Assembly (NCBI GenBank): GCA_022579005.1
Contig: MU401846.1
Span: 1-22,709, forward strand
Direction of reading: 5' to 3'
Length of the DNA stretch: 22,709 nt
Source: Poronia punctata
Lineage: Eukaryota; Ascomycota; Sordariomycetes; Xylariales; Xylariaceae
Part shown: positions 9,735 to 20,804 of the stretch, in pieces
Layout of the letters: the number at the start of each line of letters is the position of its first letter
How positions within the stretch are numbered: position 1 is the first letter of the stretch
Notes under the pieces: model-generated
Told to the model about the DNA's origin: nothing
Databases searched by the model: none
Seen by the model: only the letters and a program-made list of their open reading frames with translations
Position numbers and translations under genes: made by a program

Positions 9735-10350
9735 TTAGCTTTTTTAATAGTTTATTTAATAAGTTTAATATATTTAATTAGTATTTTATATTAAAATTAA
9801 ACTATACTAGCTTATATATTTAATAAGTAAGCTTTTTTAAAAAGTTTTATATTAATAAGCTAACTATACTTTTAAAGCTATATAATTTATTTATATTATA
9901 AAAGTTTTATTTATTTTTTTAAAGTATTATTGCTAATATTTATAGCTTTTTATAATTATTAAAAGCTTTTGCTAGCTTATTGCCTATTTAGGTTTTATAT
10001 TTATAAGTTTTTATAAATAATAAGTAATTAGTTTTTATATTTTTTTATAAAGTTATAATATTATTTTTAATATTATTTTTATTAATATATTTATTTTTAT
10101 TTTAGTAGTTAAACAGCTATTTTAGTAGTAAAAAGTAGTTATTAATATAAAAGCTTTTTTTATGTTTTTAAATGCTTAATTTGCTTTTAAAGTTTACTTA
10201 AAAACATAGCATAATAAAGTATAACTTTTTAAAATTGCTATAATTAGTATAATAATATTTATATATTTAGCTATAAACCTTTTATAAAAGTTTGCAAACT
10301 TTAAAAATATTTATATATTATATATTAATGTTAATACTTTTTACTTTTAA
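9735..10350 (-). pseudogene. RNase H domain of Pol, degraded
   Basis: The minus-strand sequence matches the RNase H region of the plus-sense copy at 20200-20640. It ends at about 9735 in the degraded form of the linker ADALSRRPDY, typical after RNase H in Ty3/gypsy Pol. This domain would remove RNA from the RNA:DNA hybrid during reverse transcription. Confidence 0.65.
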
Positions 10351-10512
10351 ATAGTAATAACCTTTTAAAAAATTATTTTTATTTTTTTATTTATAATAAT
10401 AAACTTTAAAAACTTTATTTTAGTTTTAAAAAACTTATACTTTAATAGCTTTATATTAATTATAAAAAATAAATATTTTTTATTTATTTTTATTTTTTAA
10501 AAAACTTATAAT

Positions 10513-10831
10513 ATTATTTAAATAAACTATATAAATATAATTTATTAGCTTAGCTAATACTTTATATATACAGGCCTAAAAAGATATAAAAATATTAATT
10601 AGTTTAAAAAATATAATTATATATTTAAAATGTTTATATTTTATTTAAAAAGCAGTTTTTTACTTATTATTATATTTAATTTAAATATAATAGTAAGGAT
10701 TTTTAAAGTTTAGCTTTAAAAACTTTTATTAACTTTAGCTTATTTATTACTTTTAATATAAAAAATAAAAAATATTTATTTTTTATAATTATTTTATTTA
10801 AGCTTTTGTAATTAATATAAAGCTTTATAGT
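10513..10831 (-). pseudogene. Reverse transcriptase core, degraded
   Basis: Read on the minus strand it starts at a block coding LYINYKSLNK and ends at the catalytic box, where codons TAT TTA AAT AAT (10524-10513) give YLNN in place of YLDD. The same segment is better preserved at 19505-19831 and also present at 14743-15010. Both catalytic aspartates are lost, so the enzyme would be dead even without the stops. Confidence 0.85.
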
Positions 10832-11800
10832 TTTTTTTAAATATAAATAAAATAAAAGCTTTTATATTTGCTTTTAAATACTATATATAGCTTATTTAAA
10901 AGTTTTGTTTAAAGTATTTTTTAAGCATTTATTATTAAGCTTTTATAATAAAGTAAATTAAACTAAATAATACTTATGCTTTTTTTACTAAATTTGTTAT
11001 ATATTATACTTTTTTTAATATAAGTAACTATTATTACTAATAACTTAAAGTAGATATATTAAAACGCTTTAAAATATTTAAATAAATTAATTTTATTTTT
11101 AATATTAACTTTATTATTAATTTTAAAACATAGCAACTTTTTTTAAAAACTAATATTTATATTTATTAAGTTAGCAATATATATTGCTTAATTATTTACT
11201 ATATTTTTAATAAACTTTTTAAAATTTATTTTTTAGTATTTATTATAAAACTATTAAATAAAAGCTATATTTAATAGTATATTTAACTAACTTATTTTTA
11301 GCTATAATATTAAAAGCTTTAATATATTTTTTACTTTTTATATATTATATAAAATACTTACTTAAAAGTTTTTTAACTTTTTAAGCATTAATTATTTAAA
11401 AACTAGCTATATAAGCTACTTAGTTCTTTATTAGCTTTTTATTTAGTTTTATTAATAAAAATAATAAAATGTTTATTTTTTATAAGTATTTTTTAAAGTT
11501 TTTATATATAATATTAACTTATACTTTTATATTTATATTTTTAATAACTTTTTTAGTTTTTATTTACTACTTAAAAGACTATAGCTACTATATAAAATAG
11601 CTTTATAATATAAAGTATTTTATAAAACCTTATTAAAATAAATTAAATATATTAACTTATTTTAGCTTAGCTTTTAACTTTTTATTTTTAAAGTTTACCT
11701 AAGCTATTTAAATATTTTATATTTTATTTTAAAGCTATTTAAAAACTTTTTATTTAACTTTGCTTAGTTAGTAATTTAATATTAACTATTTATTTTTTAA

Positions 11801-11842
11801 ATAATACTTAGCTATATAGCGTTTTTTATTATAATAATAGCA
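11801..11842 (-). pseudogene. Gag CCHC zinc-knuckle relic
   Basis: Fourteen minus-strand codons read C-Y-Y-Y-N-K-K-R-Y-I-A-K-Y-Y. The spacing is exactly CX2CX4HX4C with the second Cys, the His and the last Cys each replaced by Tyr (TGT to TAT, CAT to TAT), the changes RIP makes. The first Cys (TGC) is intact. This marks the nucleocapsid end of Gag. Confidence 0.82.
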
Positions 11843-13085
11843 CTTTATAAAGTTATTGCTAATATATGCTAATTTATTTTAATTTTAATTTATTTATTAC
11901 TTTAATAAGTTATTAGTTTTTTTTAAAACTATTTAAGCCTTTTTAAGTTATTTACTAACTTTTTTTGCTTTAATAAGCGTTTAGCATATTTTTGCTTTTA
12001 TAATAATTTATTCTTTTTATTAGCATAATACTAAGTACTTTATTATTTTTTGGCCTTATAATATATTATTATTATATTATTAACTAATATATATTACTTT
12101 ATTAAAACTTTTTTTAGTTTTTTTAAAAGTTTATATTAATAATTAAAAGCTAATTAGCTATTATTTTTTAATAATATAACGCTTTTAAGCTTTTATATTA
12201 ATATTTACTTTAAAAAAAATTTAAGTTTTTATTTTTTTATTACTAAAGCTTATATATAACTACTTTTAAAAAGTTTATTTAAATAGCTTTAAGTTACTGT
12301 TTGTTTACTAAATAAACTTTTAAAAGTTATTAAAAGTAGCTTTTTTTTAAGTTATTATAATTTAATATATTTTAATAAAAACGTTAATTTATTTAAATAT
12401 TAAACTTAGGTTATATTAAAGCTTATATAATTTATATTAAATTTTTATAGCTAAGCTTTTATTAATTGCTTTTTTATAGCTATAATTTAGTTTTTAATTT
12501 TTATAGCAATAGTATTTTGCTTTAGCTGCTTATAGTTATATATAAAAGCTTTAGCATTATTTTTATAATATAACTTTTTTTACTTAGTAAGTAGCTAAAG
12601 TAACTATATATCTTAATTTACTATATTAATAATTTAATTTAAAAAGTTGTTATTTTAGCTTTTTAAACTTTTATAAAAATTATTATAATAAAAGCTTTTA
12701 TTAAATAAGTTACTATTTAATTATAGCTTAAAATAAAAAAACAAGCTTTTATTTTTTTTAACTTTTTTAAAAGTTGCTAGCTATTAGCTAATTGTTTATT
12801 TTAATAAGTAGCATATTTTATTTTAAGTTTTTTAGTTTACTATTAATCTTTTTACTTTTTTTATTATGTTTATTATTACTTTTTTATTTTTAACTATTTA
12901 TAAATTTAGCTTAACTATTAGCTAGTTTTTTAAGTTTTTATTACTTATTTTTATTATTAAGTCTATTAAGCTTATTTATATTATTGCTAATTATTTGCTT
13001 AGTAGTTATAAACTATACTTAGTTTTTAGTTTAAATCTTTTTACTAAATATTATATTATAACTTAAAAATATAAAAATAAAAAAG
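11843..13085 (-). pseudogene. Gag region and leader, degraded
   Basis: Sequence between the 5' LTR and the zinc knuckle, matching the plus-sense copy at 17251-18492. No open frame is left. A primer-binding site should lie next to 13085 but could not be recognised. Confidence 0.6.
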
Positions 13086-13318
13086 TATAAAAGTTTTTAT
13101 AATAAAGTAGTTATAAAGTAATATTGCTAGCAATTTTAAAAACTAAGTATATTAAATAACTTTATTTAGTTAATTAAGTAAGTAACTAAGCTAGCTAAAA
13201 AAATAAAAAAAGTATAACTAGCTAAACTATAGCTAATAGTTAGCGTAGATTTAGCTTATATATAGTTTGTGCACTTATAGTGCAGCTAGTAGGTCTTGTA
13301 AGTAAATGCCCTATTATA
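13086..13318 (-). repeat. 5' LTR of the complete element
   Basis: Starts TATAAAAGTTTTTATAATAAAG and ends ATGCCCTATTATA. Its segment 13262-13312 keeps more G and C (GTGCACTTATAGTGCAGC) than the interior. Right of 13318 the sequence changes at once to a plus-sense integrase fragment. Confidence 0.87.
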
Positions 13319-14383
13319 TTATTATTAAAAGTATAAAGATTGCTTTTTTAAAAAAAAGAAAGCTAAAGTTATTATTTATAACAAATATATTTTATATATT
13401 AAAGCTAAAAAATTAGCTTAAAAAAACAACTTTTAAACTAGCAGCTTTAATATAGTTTTATAAAATAGCTTATAAACTATAAGATAAAAAGTATATTTTT
13501 ATAAAGCTAGCAAAAATTATATACTATAAAGCTAAAATATATAAAAAGTATTATATTAATAATAAAAATATATTTAACTTTAAAAAGCAGCTATTAATTT
13601 TTGCTTAAAAAGCTTTAATAAACTAATTAAAATATTAATATTATAATAACTTTAAAGCTAAATATATATAAAAATAGCTAAGTTATTATAATATAAGGTT
13701 TATTAAAAGAGTTTAAACTAAACCGTTTAAAACCATATTGCTAGCTATATATAATATAAAGGCGCTTAAAAACTAAAGTATAAGCTTTATAAAAAGTTTT
13801 ATTTACTATTTTTAAGGTAGTTTTTTTTAAAAAAAATTAGCTTTAATTTTATTATAAAACTAGTTTTAAATATAAAAGTAAACAATAATATTAATAATAT
13901 ATTATACTAAGCTAATGCAGCTAGGAATAATTATTGTTAAACTTAATAAATATAAAAATTTAAATATAGGTTAAAGATATAGTACTAGTAAAGCTTTTTA
14001 CTAAATATAGTAATAACCTTTAGCTTATTATTATTAAGCTTAGCAAAATTATAATTAAAATTAAAAATAACTAGCTTAGTTTAGTATTAAAAGTATGTTA
14101 ATATATAAATTTAATGCAAAAAAGCTTTAAAGGTAGTATAGTAGCAATTGCTTAGCAAAAGGCTTAATAAAATAGTAATATTAAAAAACCAAAAACTTAA
14201 AAATAAAGTTATAAAATTTTAAAAAATATATAAGGTTAAATATAACTTAATAAGTTAATAAAAAGGCAGCTTATAAAAAATAATAAAGCAATTAAACTAA
14301 AAGAATTAAAAGCAGGCTTAACTAGCAAATATAATTATAAATGCTAAAATTAGTAAAAACTAGTAACTTAAAAACAAAGGCAA
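13319..14383 (+). mobile_element. 3' part of a plus-sense Ty3/gypsy copy with a large internal deletion
   Basis: 13319 to about 13905 matches, plus sense, the integrase block that reads minus at about 9340-8780. At about 13905-13955 it jumps to the tail region equivalent to about 5770 downwards, so the integrase C-terminus, the chromodomain and half of the tail (nearly 3 kb in the complete copy) are missing. It ends in a purine-rich AAAACAAAGG at 14371-14380, a polypurine-tract candidate, just before the LTR. Its left end is cut by the complete minus-strand element. Confidence 0.7.
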
Positions 14384-14618
14384 TATAATAAAGTACTTAA
14401 CTAAAAAACTTATTTGCTAAGCTATTTATATATAAACTATATACTAGCTAAACTTATGCTAACTAATAGCTAAGGCTTTACTAGTTATATTTTTTTTTAA
14501 TTTTTTACCTAGTTTAGTTACTTATTTAGCTAACTAAATAAAAGTTATTTAATATACTTAGCTTTTAAAATTGCTAGCAACATTACCTTATAAGCAACCT
14601 ATTGTTTTAACCCTTATA
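14384..14618 (+). repeat. 3' LTR of the plus-sense fragment
   Basis: 235 bp, starting TATAATAAAGTAC and ending TTAACCCTTATA. It is the inverse of the LTRs at 6098 and 13086. To its right begins a minus-sense internal piece of another copy. Confidence 0.85.
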
Positions 14619-16630
14619 TTTAAACACTTTATTTTTATTTTAAAAAACTTATACTTTAATAGTTTTATTAATAATTAATATTTTGCTAATTACTTATAAA
14701 CAAATTTAAAGTATTTTTATGTTTTTATTTTTTAAAAAAACTTATAATATTATTTAAAAAACTATATAAATATAATTTATTAGCTTAGCTAGCAATTTAT
14801 ATATATAAGTATAAAAAGTTATAAAAGTATTAGTTAGTTTAAAAAGTATAACTATATACTTAAAATGCTTATATTTTATTTAAATAGCAGTTTTTTATTT
14901 ATTACTATGCCTAATTTAAATATAATAATAAGCATTTTAAAAGTTTAGCTTTAAAAAAACCTATAATAACTTTAGCTTATTTATTACTTTTAATATAAAA
15001 AGTAAAAAATACTTATTATTATTATTAGGCCTGTATAATATAATAAATTAAGCTAAATAGTACTTATACCTTTTTTACTAAGATTATTATATATTATACC
15101 TTTTTTAGCACTATTAACTTTTTTATTAATAGTTTAAAGTATATATATTAAAAAGCTTTAAAGTACTAAATAAATTAATTTTATTTTTAGTGCTAGGCTT
15201 ATTATTAATTTTTAAAAATAGTAACTTTTTTAAAAAACTAATACTTATATTTAGTAAGTTAGCAATATATATTGCTTAACTACTAATTATATTTTTAATA
15301 AACTTTTTAAAATTTACTTTTTAATATTTGCTATAAAACTATTAAATAAAAGCTATATATAATAATATACTTAACTAACTTATTTTTAATTATAATATTA
15401 AAACTTTTAATACTTTTTAGCTTTTATATATTATATAAAATATTTACTTAAATAAGTTTTTAACTTTTTATATATTAACTATTTAAAAACTAGTTTTATA
15501 AGCTGCTTAGTACTTTATTAGCTTTTTATTTAGTTTTATTAATAAAAGTAATAAAATATTTATTTTTATACGTTTTTTTAATGTTTTTATATATAATATT
15601 AACTTAAGCTTTTATACTTATATTTATAATAACTTTTTTTTAGCTTTTGCTTGCTATTTAAAAAAACTATAAATATAGCTTAAAATAGCTTTATAGTATT
15701 AAATACTTTATTAAACTTTAATTAAGTACATTAAATCTATAATTTTATTTTAAGTTAGTTTTTAACTTTTTATTTTTAAAATTTAAGTAAGCTATATAAA
15801 TATTTTATATTTTACTGTTAAACTATTAAAATAATTTTAGCTTTACTTTACTCAATTAGTAATTTAATACTAATTACTTATTTTTAAGCAATATTTTATT
15901 ATATAGCTTTTTTACTATAATAATAGTACTTTATAAAGCTATTATTAATATATGCTAATTTGCTTTAATTTTAATTTATTTATTATTTAAATAAGTTATT
16001 AGTTCTTTTTAAACTGTTTAAATGTTATATTAACGTTTTTTACTTTAGTAAATATTTAATATAAGCTTGCTTATATAATAGTTAAAAAAACTTGCTAGTA
16101 TAATACTAAGTACTTTATTACTTTTTAGCTTTTTAATTTATTATTACTATATTATTAAGCAACATATATTGCTTTATTAAAACTATTTCTTAGGCTATTT
16201 AAAAGCTTATACTAATAATTAAATACTAGTTATCTATTATTTTTAGTAGTATAGCGCTTTTAAGCTTTTATACTAATACTTGCTAAAAAAGAACACCTTT
16301 TACGTTTTTCTTTATTTATTATTATAGCTTATATAGCTCCTTTTAAAAAGTTTGCTTAAATAGCTTTAAGTTAACATTTTTTTGCTAAATAAACTTTTAA
16401 AACTTTTTAAAGGGAGCTTTTTAAAATTATTATAATTTAATATATTTTAATAAAAATGCTAATTTGTTTAAATATAAAACTTAGCTTATATTAAAGCTTA
16501 TATAATTTATATTAATGTTTTATAGCTAAGCTTTTACTAATTGCTTTTTTTTAGCTATAATCTAGTTTTTAATATTTATAGTAATAATATTGTACTTTAG
16601 CTACTTATAATTATATATTAACACTTTAGC
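14619..16630 (-). mobile_element. Internal Gag-RT piece of a minus-sense Ty3/gypsy copy
   Basis: Collinear with about 10400-12545 of the complete copy, without its own LTRs. It contains the degraded RT catalytic box near 14749-14760 and a zinc knuckle near 15888-15928, in which the last Cys codon (TGC) survives while the first has become TAC and one base is missing from a homopolymer. About 145 bp just upstream of the RT core is deleted at about 15010-15040, where AGGCCTG is found. Both ends are cut by LTRs of other copies, which suggests it hosted two insertions. Confidence 0.75.
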
Positions 16631-16864
16631 TATAAAAGTTAAAGTAATAAAGTAGTTGCAAGGTAATATTGCTAGCAACTTTAAAAACTAAGTATATTAA
16701 ACAACTTTTATTTAGTTAGCTAAGTAAGTAAGTAAACTAGCTAAAAAAAATAAAAAAATAATACTAGTAAAGCTTTAGCTATTAATTAGCATAGCTTTAG
16801 CTAGTATATAGTTTATATATAAATAGCTTAGTAAGTAAGACTTTTAGCTAAGTGCTTTATTACA
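16631..16864 (-). repeat. 3' LTR of another minus-sense copy, with one unmutated terminus
   Basis: 234 bp, starting TATAAAAGTTAAAGTAATA and ending GTGCTTTATTACA. Read in element sense this LTR begins TGTAATA, so the TG terminus kept its G here, whereas sister LTRs begin TATAATA. Confidence 0.87.
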
Positions 16865-17014
16865 CTGCCTTTTTTAAGTTGCTAGTTTTTAGTAATTTTA
16901 GCATTTATAAATATATTTACTAATTAGCCTTGCTATTAATTCTTTTAATTAAATTGCTTTATTTTATTTTATAAGCTATTTTTTTATTAACTTATTAAAT
17001 TATCTTTAGCTTTA
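16865..17014 (-). mobile_element. Short tail remnant next to the LTR at 16631
   Basis: 150 bp collinear with the start of the tail at 5329, 6333 and 21028, including AATTAGCCTTGCTATTAAT. It is cut at about 17014 by the 5' LTR of the plus-sense copy. Confidence 0.75.
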
Positions 17015-17250
17015 TATAAAATAGGGCACCTACTTATAAAACCTACTAGCTACGCTATTAGTGCATAAACTATATATAAGCTAAACTTATGCTAACTATT
17101 AGCTATAGTTTAGCTAGTTATATTTTTTTTATTTTTTTAGCTAGTTTAGTTATTTACTTAATAAACTAAATAAAAGTTATTTAATATATTTAGTTTTTAA
17201 AATTACTAGCAATATTATTTTATAACTACTTTATTATTAAAACTTTTATA
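17015..17250 (+). repeat. 5' LTR of the plus-sense element
   Basis: About 236 bp; the start is set at TATAAAATAGGGCACC and may be off by two bases. It ends AAAACTTTTATA. It keeps GGGCACC and TAGTGCATAAAC, so it is less mutated than the interior. Confidence 0.83.
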
Positions 17251-18492
17251 CTTTTTTATTTTTATATTTTTAAGTTATAACGTAATATTTAGTAAAAAGA
17301 TTTAAACTAAAAACTAAGTATAGTTTATAACTACTAGCTAAATAATTAGTAATAATATAAATAAGCTTAATAAACTTAATAATAAAAATAAGTAATAAAA
17401 ACTAAAAAAACTAGTTAATAATTAAGCTAAATTTATAAATAGCTAAAAATAAAAAAGAAATAATAAATATAATAAAAAAAGCAAAAAACTAAAAAGTAAA
17501 GTAAAAAACTTAAAATAAAATATATTACTTATTAAAATAAATAATTAGCTAAAAGCCGGCAACTTTTAAAAAGGTTAAAAAAGTAAAAGCTATTTTTTTT
17601 ACTTTAAGCTACTATTATATAATAGTTTATTTAATAAAAGCTTTTACTATAATAGTTTTTATAAAAGTTTAAAAGGCTAAAAAACTAGTTTTTTAAATTA
17701 AATTATTAATATAATAAATTAAAACTTATAATTACTTTAGCTACTTGCTAAAAAAAAACTTAATATAAAAATAATATAAAAGCTTTTATATATAATTATA
17801 AGCAGCTAAAAAAAATGCTACTGCTATAAAAATTAAAAATTAAATTATAACTATAAAAAAAGGCAATTAATAAAAGCTTAGCTATAAAAATTTAATCTAA
17901 ATTATTTAAGCTTTAATATAAGCTAAGTTGAAAGTTTAAATAAATTAGCATGCTTATTAAAATATACTAAAGTATAATAACTTAAAAAAAAAGCTACTTT
18001 TAAAATTTTTTAAAAGTTTATTTAGTAATAAAATGCTAACTTAAAGCTGTTTAAGCAAAGTTTTTAAAAATAGCTATATAAAATAAAATAGTAAAAAAAT
18101 AAAAACTTAAAAAAAAAAATTTTATTAGCAAGTACTAATATAAAAGCTTAAAAGCGCTATACTACTAAAAAATAATAGCTAACTAGCTTTTAACTATTAG
18201 TATAAACTTTAAAAAAAACTAAAAAAAGTTTTAATAAAGTAGTATATATTGCTTAATAATATAGTAATAGTATATTAAAAAGCTAAAAAATAATAAAGCA
18301 CTTAATACTACGCTAATAAAAAATATTAAATACTATATAAATAAAAATATACTAAACGCTTACTAAAATAAAAAAACTTAATAAATAACTTAAAAGCGCT
18401 TAAATAGTTTAAAAAAATTTAATAACTTATTTAAGCAATAAATAAATTAAAACTAAAGCAAATTAATATATATTAATAATACTTTTATAAAG

Positions 18493-18533
18493 TGCTACTA
18501 CTATAAAAAAAAAGTTATATAGCTAAATATTAT
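18493..18533 (+). pseudogene. Gag zinc-knuckle relic of the plus-sense element
   Basis: Codons TGC TAC TAC TAT, an A-run, then TAT ATA GCT AAA TAT TAT follow CX2CX4HX4C with Cys and His turned to Tyr. The A-run is one base short compared with the copy at 11801-11842, so the frame is also shifted. Confidence 0.72.
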
Positions 18534-19504
18534 TTAAAAAATAAATAATTAACGTTAAATTGCTAATTAAATAAAGTTAAATAAAAACTATTAAAATAGC
18601 TTAAAAATAAAGTATAAAATATTTAAGTAGCTTAGTTAAACTTTAAAAATAAAAAGTTAAAAGCTAAGCTAAAATAAGTTAATATATTTAATTTACTTTA
18701 ATAAAGTTTTATAAAGCATTTAATATTATAAAGCTATTTTAAATAGCAGCTATAGTTTGTTTAAGCAATAAGCAAAAGGTAAAAATAGTTATTATAAATA
18801 TAAATATAAAAGCTTAAGTTAATATTATATATAAAAACTTTTTAAAAAAATACTTATAAAAATTAAATATTTTATTACTTTTATTAATAAAACTAAATAA
18901 AAAGCTAATAAAGTACTAAGTAGCTTATATAGCTAGCTTTTAAATAGTTAATGCTTAAAAAATTAAGCAAACTTTTAAATAAATATTTTATATAATATAT
19001 AAAAAGCAAAAAGTACTAAAGCTTTTAATATTATAGCTAAAAATAAGTTAGTTAAATATATTATTAAATATAGCTTTTATTTAATAGTTTTATAGCAAAT
19101 ATTAAAAAATAAATTTTAAAAAGTTTATTAAAAATATAGTTAGTAGTTAAGTAGCATATATAGCTAACTTAATAAGTATAAGTATTAGTTTTAAAAAAAA
19201 TTACTATTTTTTAAAATTAATAATAAAATTATTATTAAAAATAAAATTAATTTATTTAAATATTTTAAAGCATTTTAGCATATATATTTTAAGCTATTAA
19301 TAAAAAAGTTATTAATGTTTAAAAACATATAATATATAATAAACTTAGTAAAAAAAGTATAAATGCTATTTAGTTTAATTTACTTTATTATAAAGGCTTA
19401 ATAGTAAATATTTAAAAAGTACTTTAAAAAAACTTTTAAATAAGCTATATATAGCACTTAAAAGCAAATATAAAAGCTTTTATTTTATTTATATTAAAAA
19501 AAAA

Positions 19505-19831
19505 CCTATAAAGCTTTATATTAATTATAAAAGCTTAAATAAAGTAATTATAAAAAATAAATATTTTTTACTTTTTATATTAAAAGTAATAAATAAGCTA
19601 AAGTTAGCAAAGGTTTTTTTAAAGCTAAACTTTAAAAATGCTTACTATTATATTTAAATTAAACGTAGTAATAAGTAAAAAACTGCTTTTTAAACAAAAT
19701 ATAAGCATTTTAAGTATATAGTTATGCTTTTTAAACTAACTAATACTTTTGCAACTTTTTAGGCTTATATGCACAAAGTATTAGCTAAGCTAATAAATTA
19801 TATTTATATAGTTTATTTAAACAATATTATA
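19505..19831 (+). pseudogene. Reverse transcriptase core, best preserved copy
   Basis: One frame runs from 19505 through the catalytic box without a frameshift. It reads KLYINYKSLNKVI, LNFKNAYYYI, KTAF, KYIVMLFKLTNTFATF and YLNNI, which follow in order the Ty3/gypsy RT blocks (the D-Y-R-x-L-N, L-D-L-x-x-A-Y, W-K-T-A-F, M-P-F-G-L and Y-L-D-D boxes). Four in-frame stops occur at 19655, 19676, 19691 and 19760; the one at 19676 stands for the Trp of W-K-T-A-F. Both catalytic Asp are Asn (19820-19825). The enzyme copied element RNA into DNA in the capsid; this copy is dead. Confidence 0.9.
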
Positions 19832-20199
19832 GTTTTTTTAAAAAATAAAAAAAAATATAAAAAGCACTTTTAATTAGTTTATAAGCAATTAGTAAAGTAT
19901 TAACTATTTATAAAGCTATTAAAGTATAAGTTTTTTAAAATTAAAATAAAGTTTTTAAAGTTTATTATTATAACTAAAAAAATAAAAATAAATTTTTAAA
20001 AAGTTGCTACTATTTAAAAATAAAAGGTAATAACTTTAATATATAATATATAAGTATTTTTAAAGTTTATAAACTTTTATAAAAAGTTTATAGCTATGTA
20101 TATAAATATTATAGCGCTAATTATAATAATTTTAAAAAGTTATACTTTATTAAGCTATATTTTTAAATAAACTTTAAAAGTAAATTAAGTATTTAAAAA

Positions 20200-20640
20200 T
20201 ATAAAAAAAGCTTTTATATTAATAACTACTTTTTATTACTAAAATAATTATTTAAATATTAAAATAAAAATAAATATATTAATAAAAGTAATATTAAAAA
20301 TATTATTATAGCTTTATAAAAAAATATAAAAACTAGTTACTTATTAATTATAAAAGCTTATAAATATAAAAATTAAATAAGTAATAAGCTAGTAAAAGCT
20401 TTTAATAATTATAAAAAGCTATAAGTACTAGTAATAATATTTTAAAAAAATAAATAAAACTTTTATAATATAAATAAATTATATAGCTTTAAAAAGCGTA
20501 GTTAACTTACTAGCGCAAAACTTTTTAAAAAAGCTTGCTTATAAAGTATATAAGCTAATATAGTTTAATTTTAATATAAAATATTAATTAAATATATTAA
20601 ACTTAGTAAATAAACTATTAAAAAAGCTAGATTATATAGC
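20200..20640 (+). pseudogene. RNase H domain of Pol, degraded
   Basis: Follows RT. A frame near 20393 reads KLVKAFNNYKKL, fitting the E-L-L-A-I-V-x-A block of Ty3/gypsy RNase H, and the segment at about 20500-20640 ends KKARLY, the remains of the ADALSRRPDY linker. Several stops and frame changes. Confidence 0.68.
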
Positions 20641-20804
20641 TAAAAAAATTTAATATAAAAATATAATATTAATATTAAAAAAAAAGCTTTAATTAGTTAG
20701 TAAGCTATTATAATAAGTATAGTAGTTATTAGCAAAAATCTTGTTTAAAAAAAAAAGTAAAGTATTAGCTTATGCTATTAAAGCAGCTTAAAAAGCTTTA
20801 TTAA

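Larger units (their letters stand above)
6098..13318 (-). mobile_element. Complete RIP-inactivated Ty3/gypsy chromodomain retrotransposon, 7.2 kb
   Basis: Two LTRs in direct orientation (6098-6332, 235 bp; 13086-13318, 233 bp) bound about 6.75 kb. Read on the minus strand the order is 5' LTR, Gag with zinc knuckle (about 13085-11800), a stretch that should hold the protease (not recognised), reverse transcriptase (about 10831-10513), RNase H (about 10350-9735), integrase (about 9560-8040), chromodomain (about 7960-7860), an unidentified tail (7840-6333) and 3' LTR. RT before integrase is the Ty3/gypsy order, and a chromodomain after integrase defines chromoviruses. All reading frames are closed by RIP-type stops. 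The 5-bp flanks (ATATT on the left, TTATT on the right) do not match, and the two flanks come from different copies in opposite orientation, so this is not a simple clean insertion. Confidence 0.88.
17015..20804 (+). mobile_element. 5' half of a plus-sense Ty3/gypsy element (LTR, Gag, RT, RNase H)
   Basis: The 5' LTR (17015-17250) is followed by the same leader sequence that follows the 5' LTR of the complete copy on the other strand. Gag ends in a zinc knuckle at 18493-18533, RT lies at 19505-19831 and RNase H at about 20200-20640, ending in the degraded ADALSRRPDY linker. At 20804/20805 it stops at the LTR of a minus-sense copy; the integrase half should lie right of the window if this is a simple nested insertion. 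Confidence 0.85.

Noticed and set aside
13086..14618. DNA transposon with about 230-bp terminal inverted repeats
   Set aside because: The repeats are in inverted orientation and a 1.07-kb interior looks like a transposase gene at first sight. But the same repeats lie in direct orientation around 6098-13318 with Gag-Pol inside, so they are LTRs of nested elements; the interior matches integrase and tail sequence.
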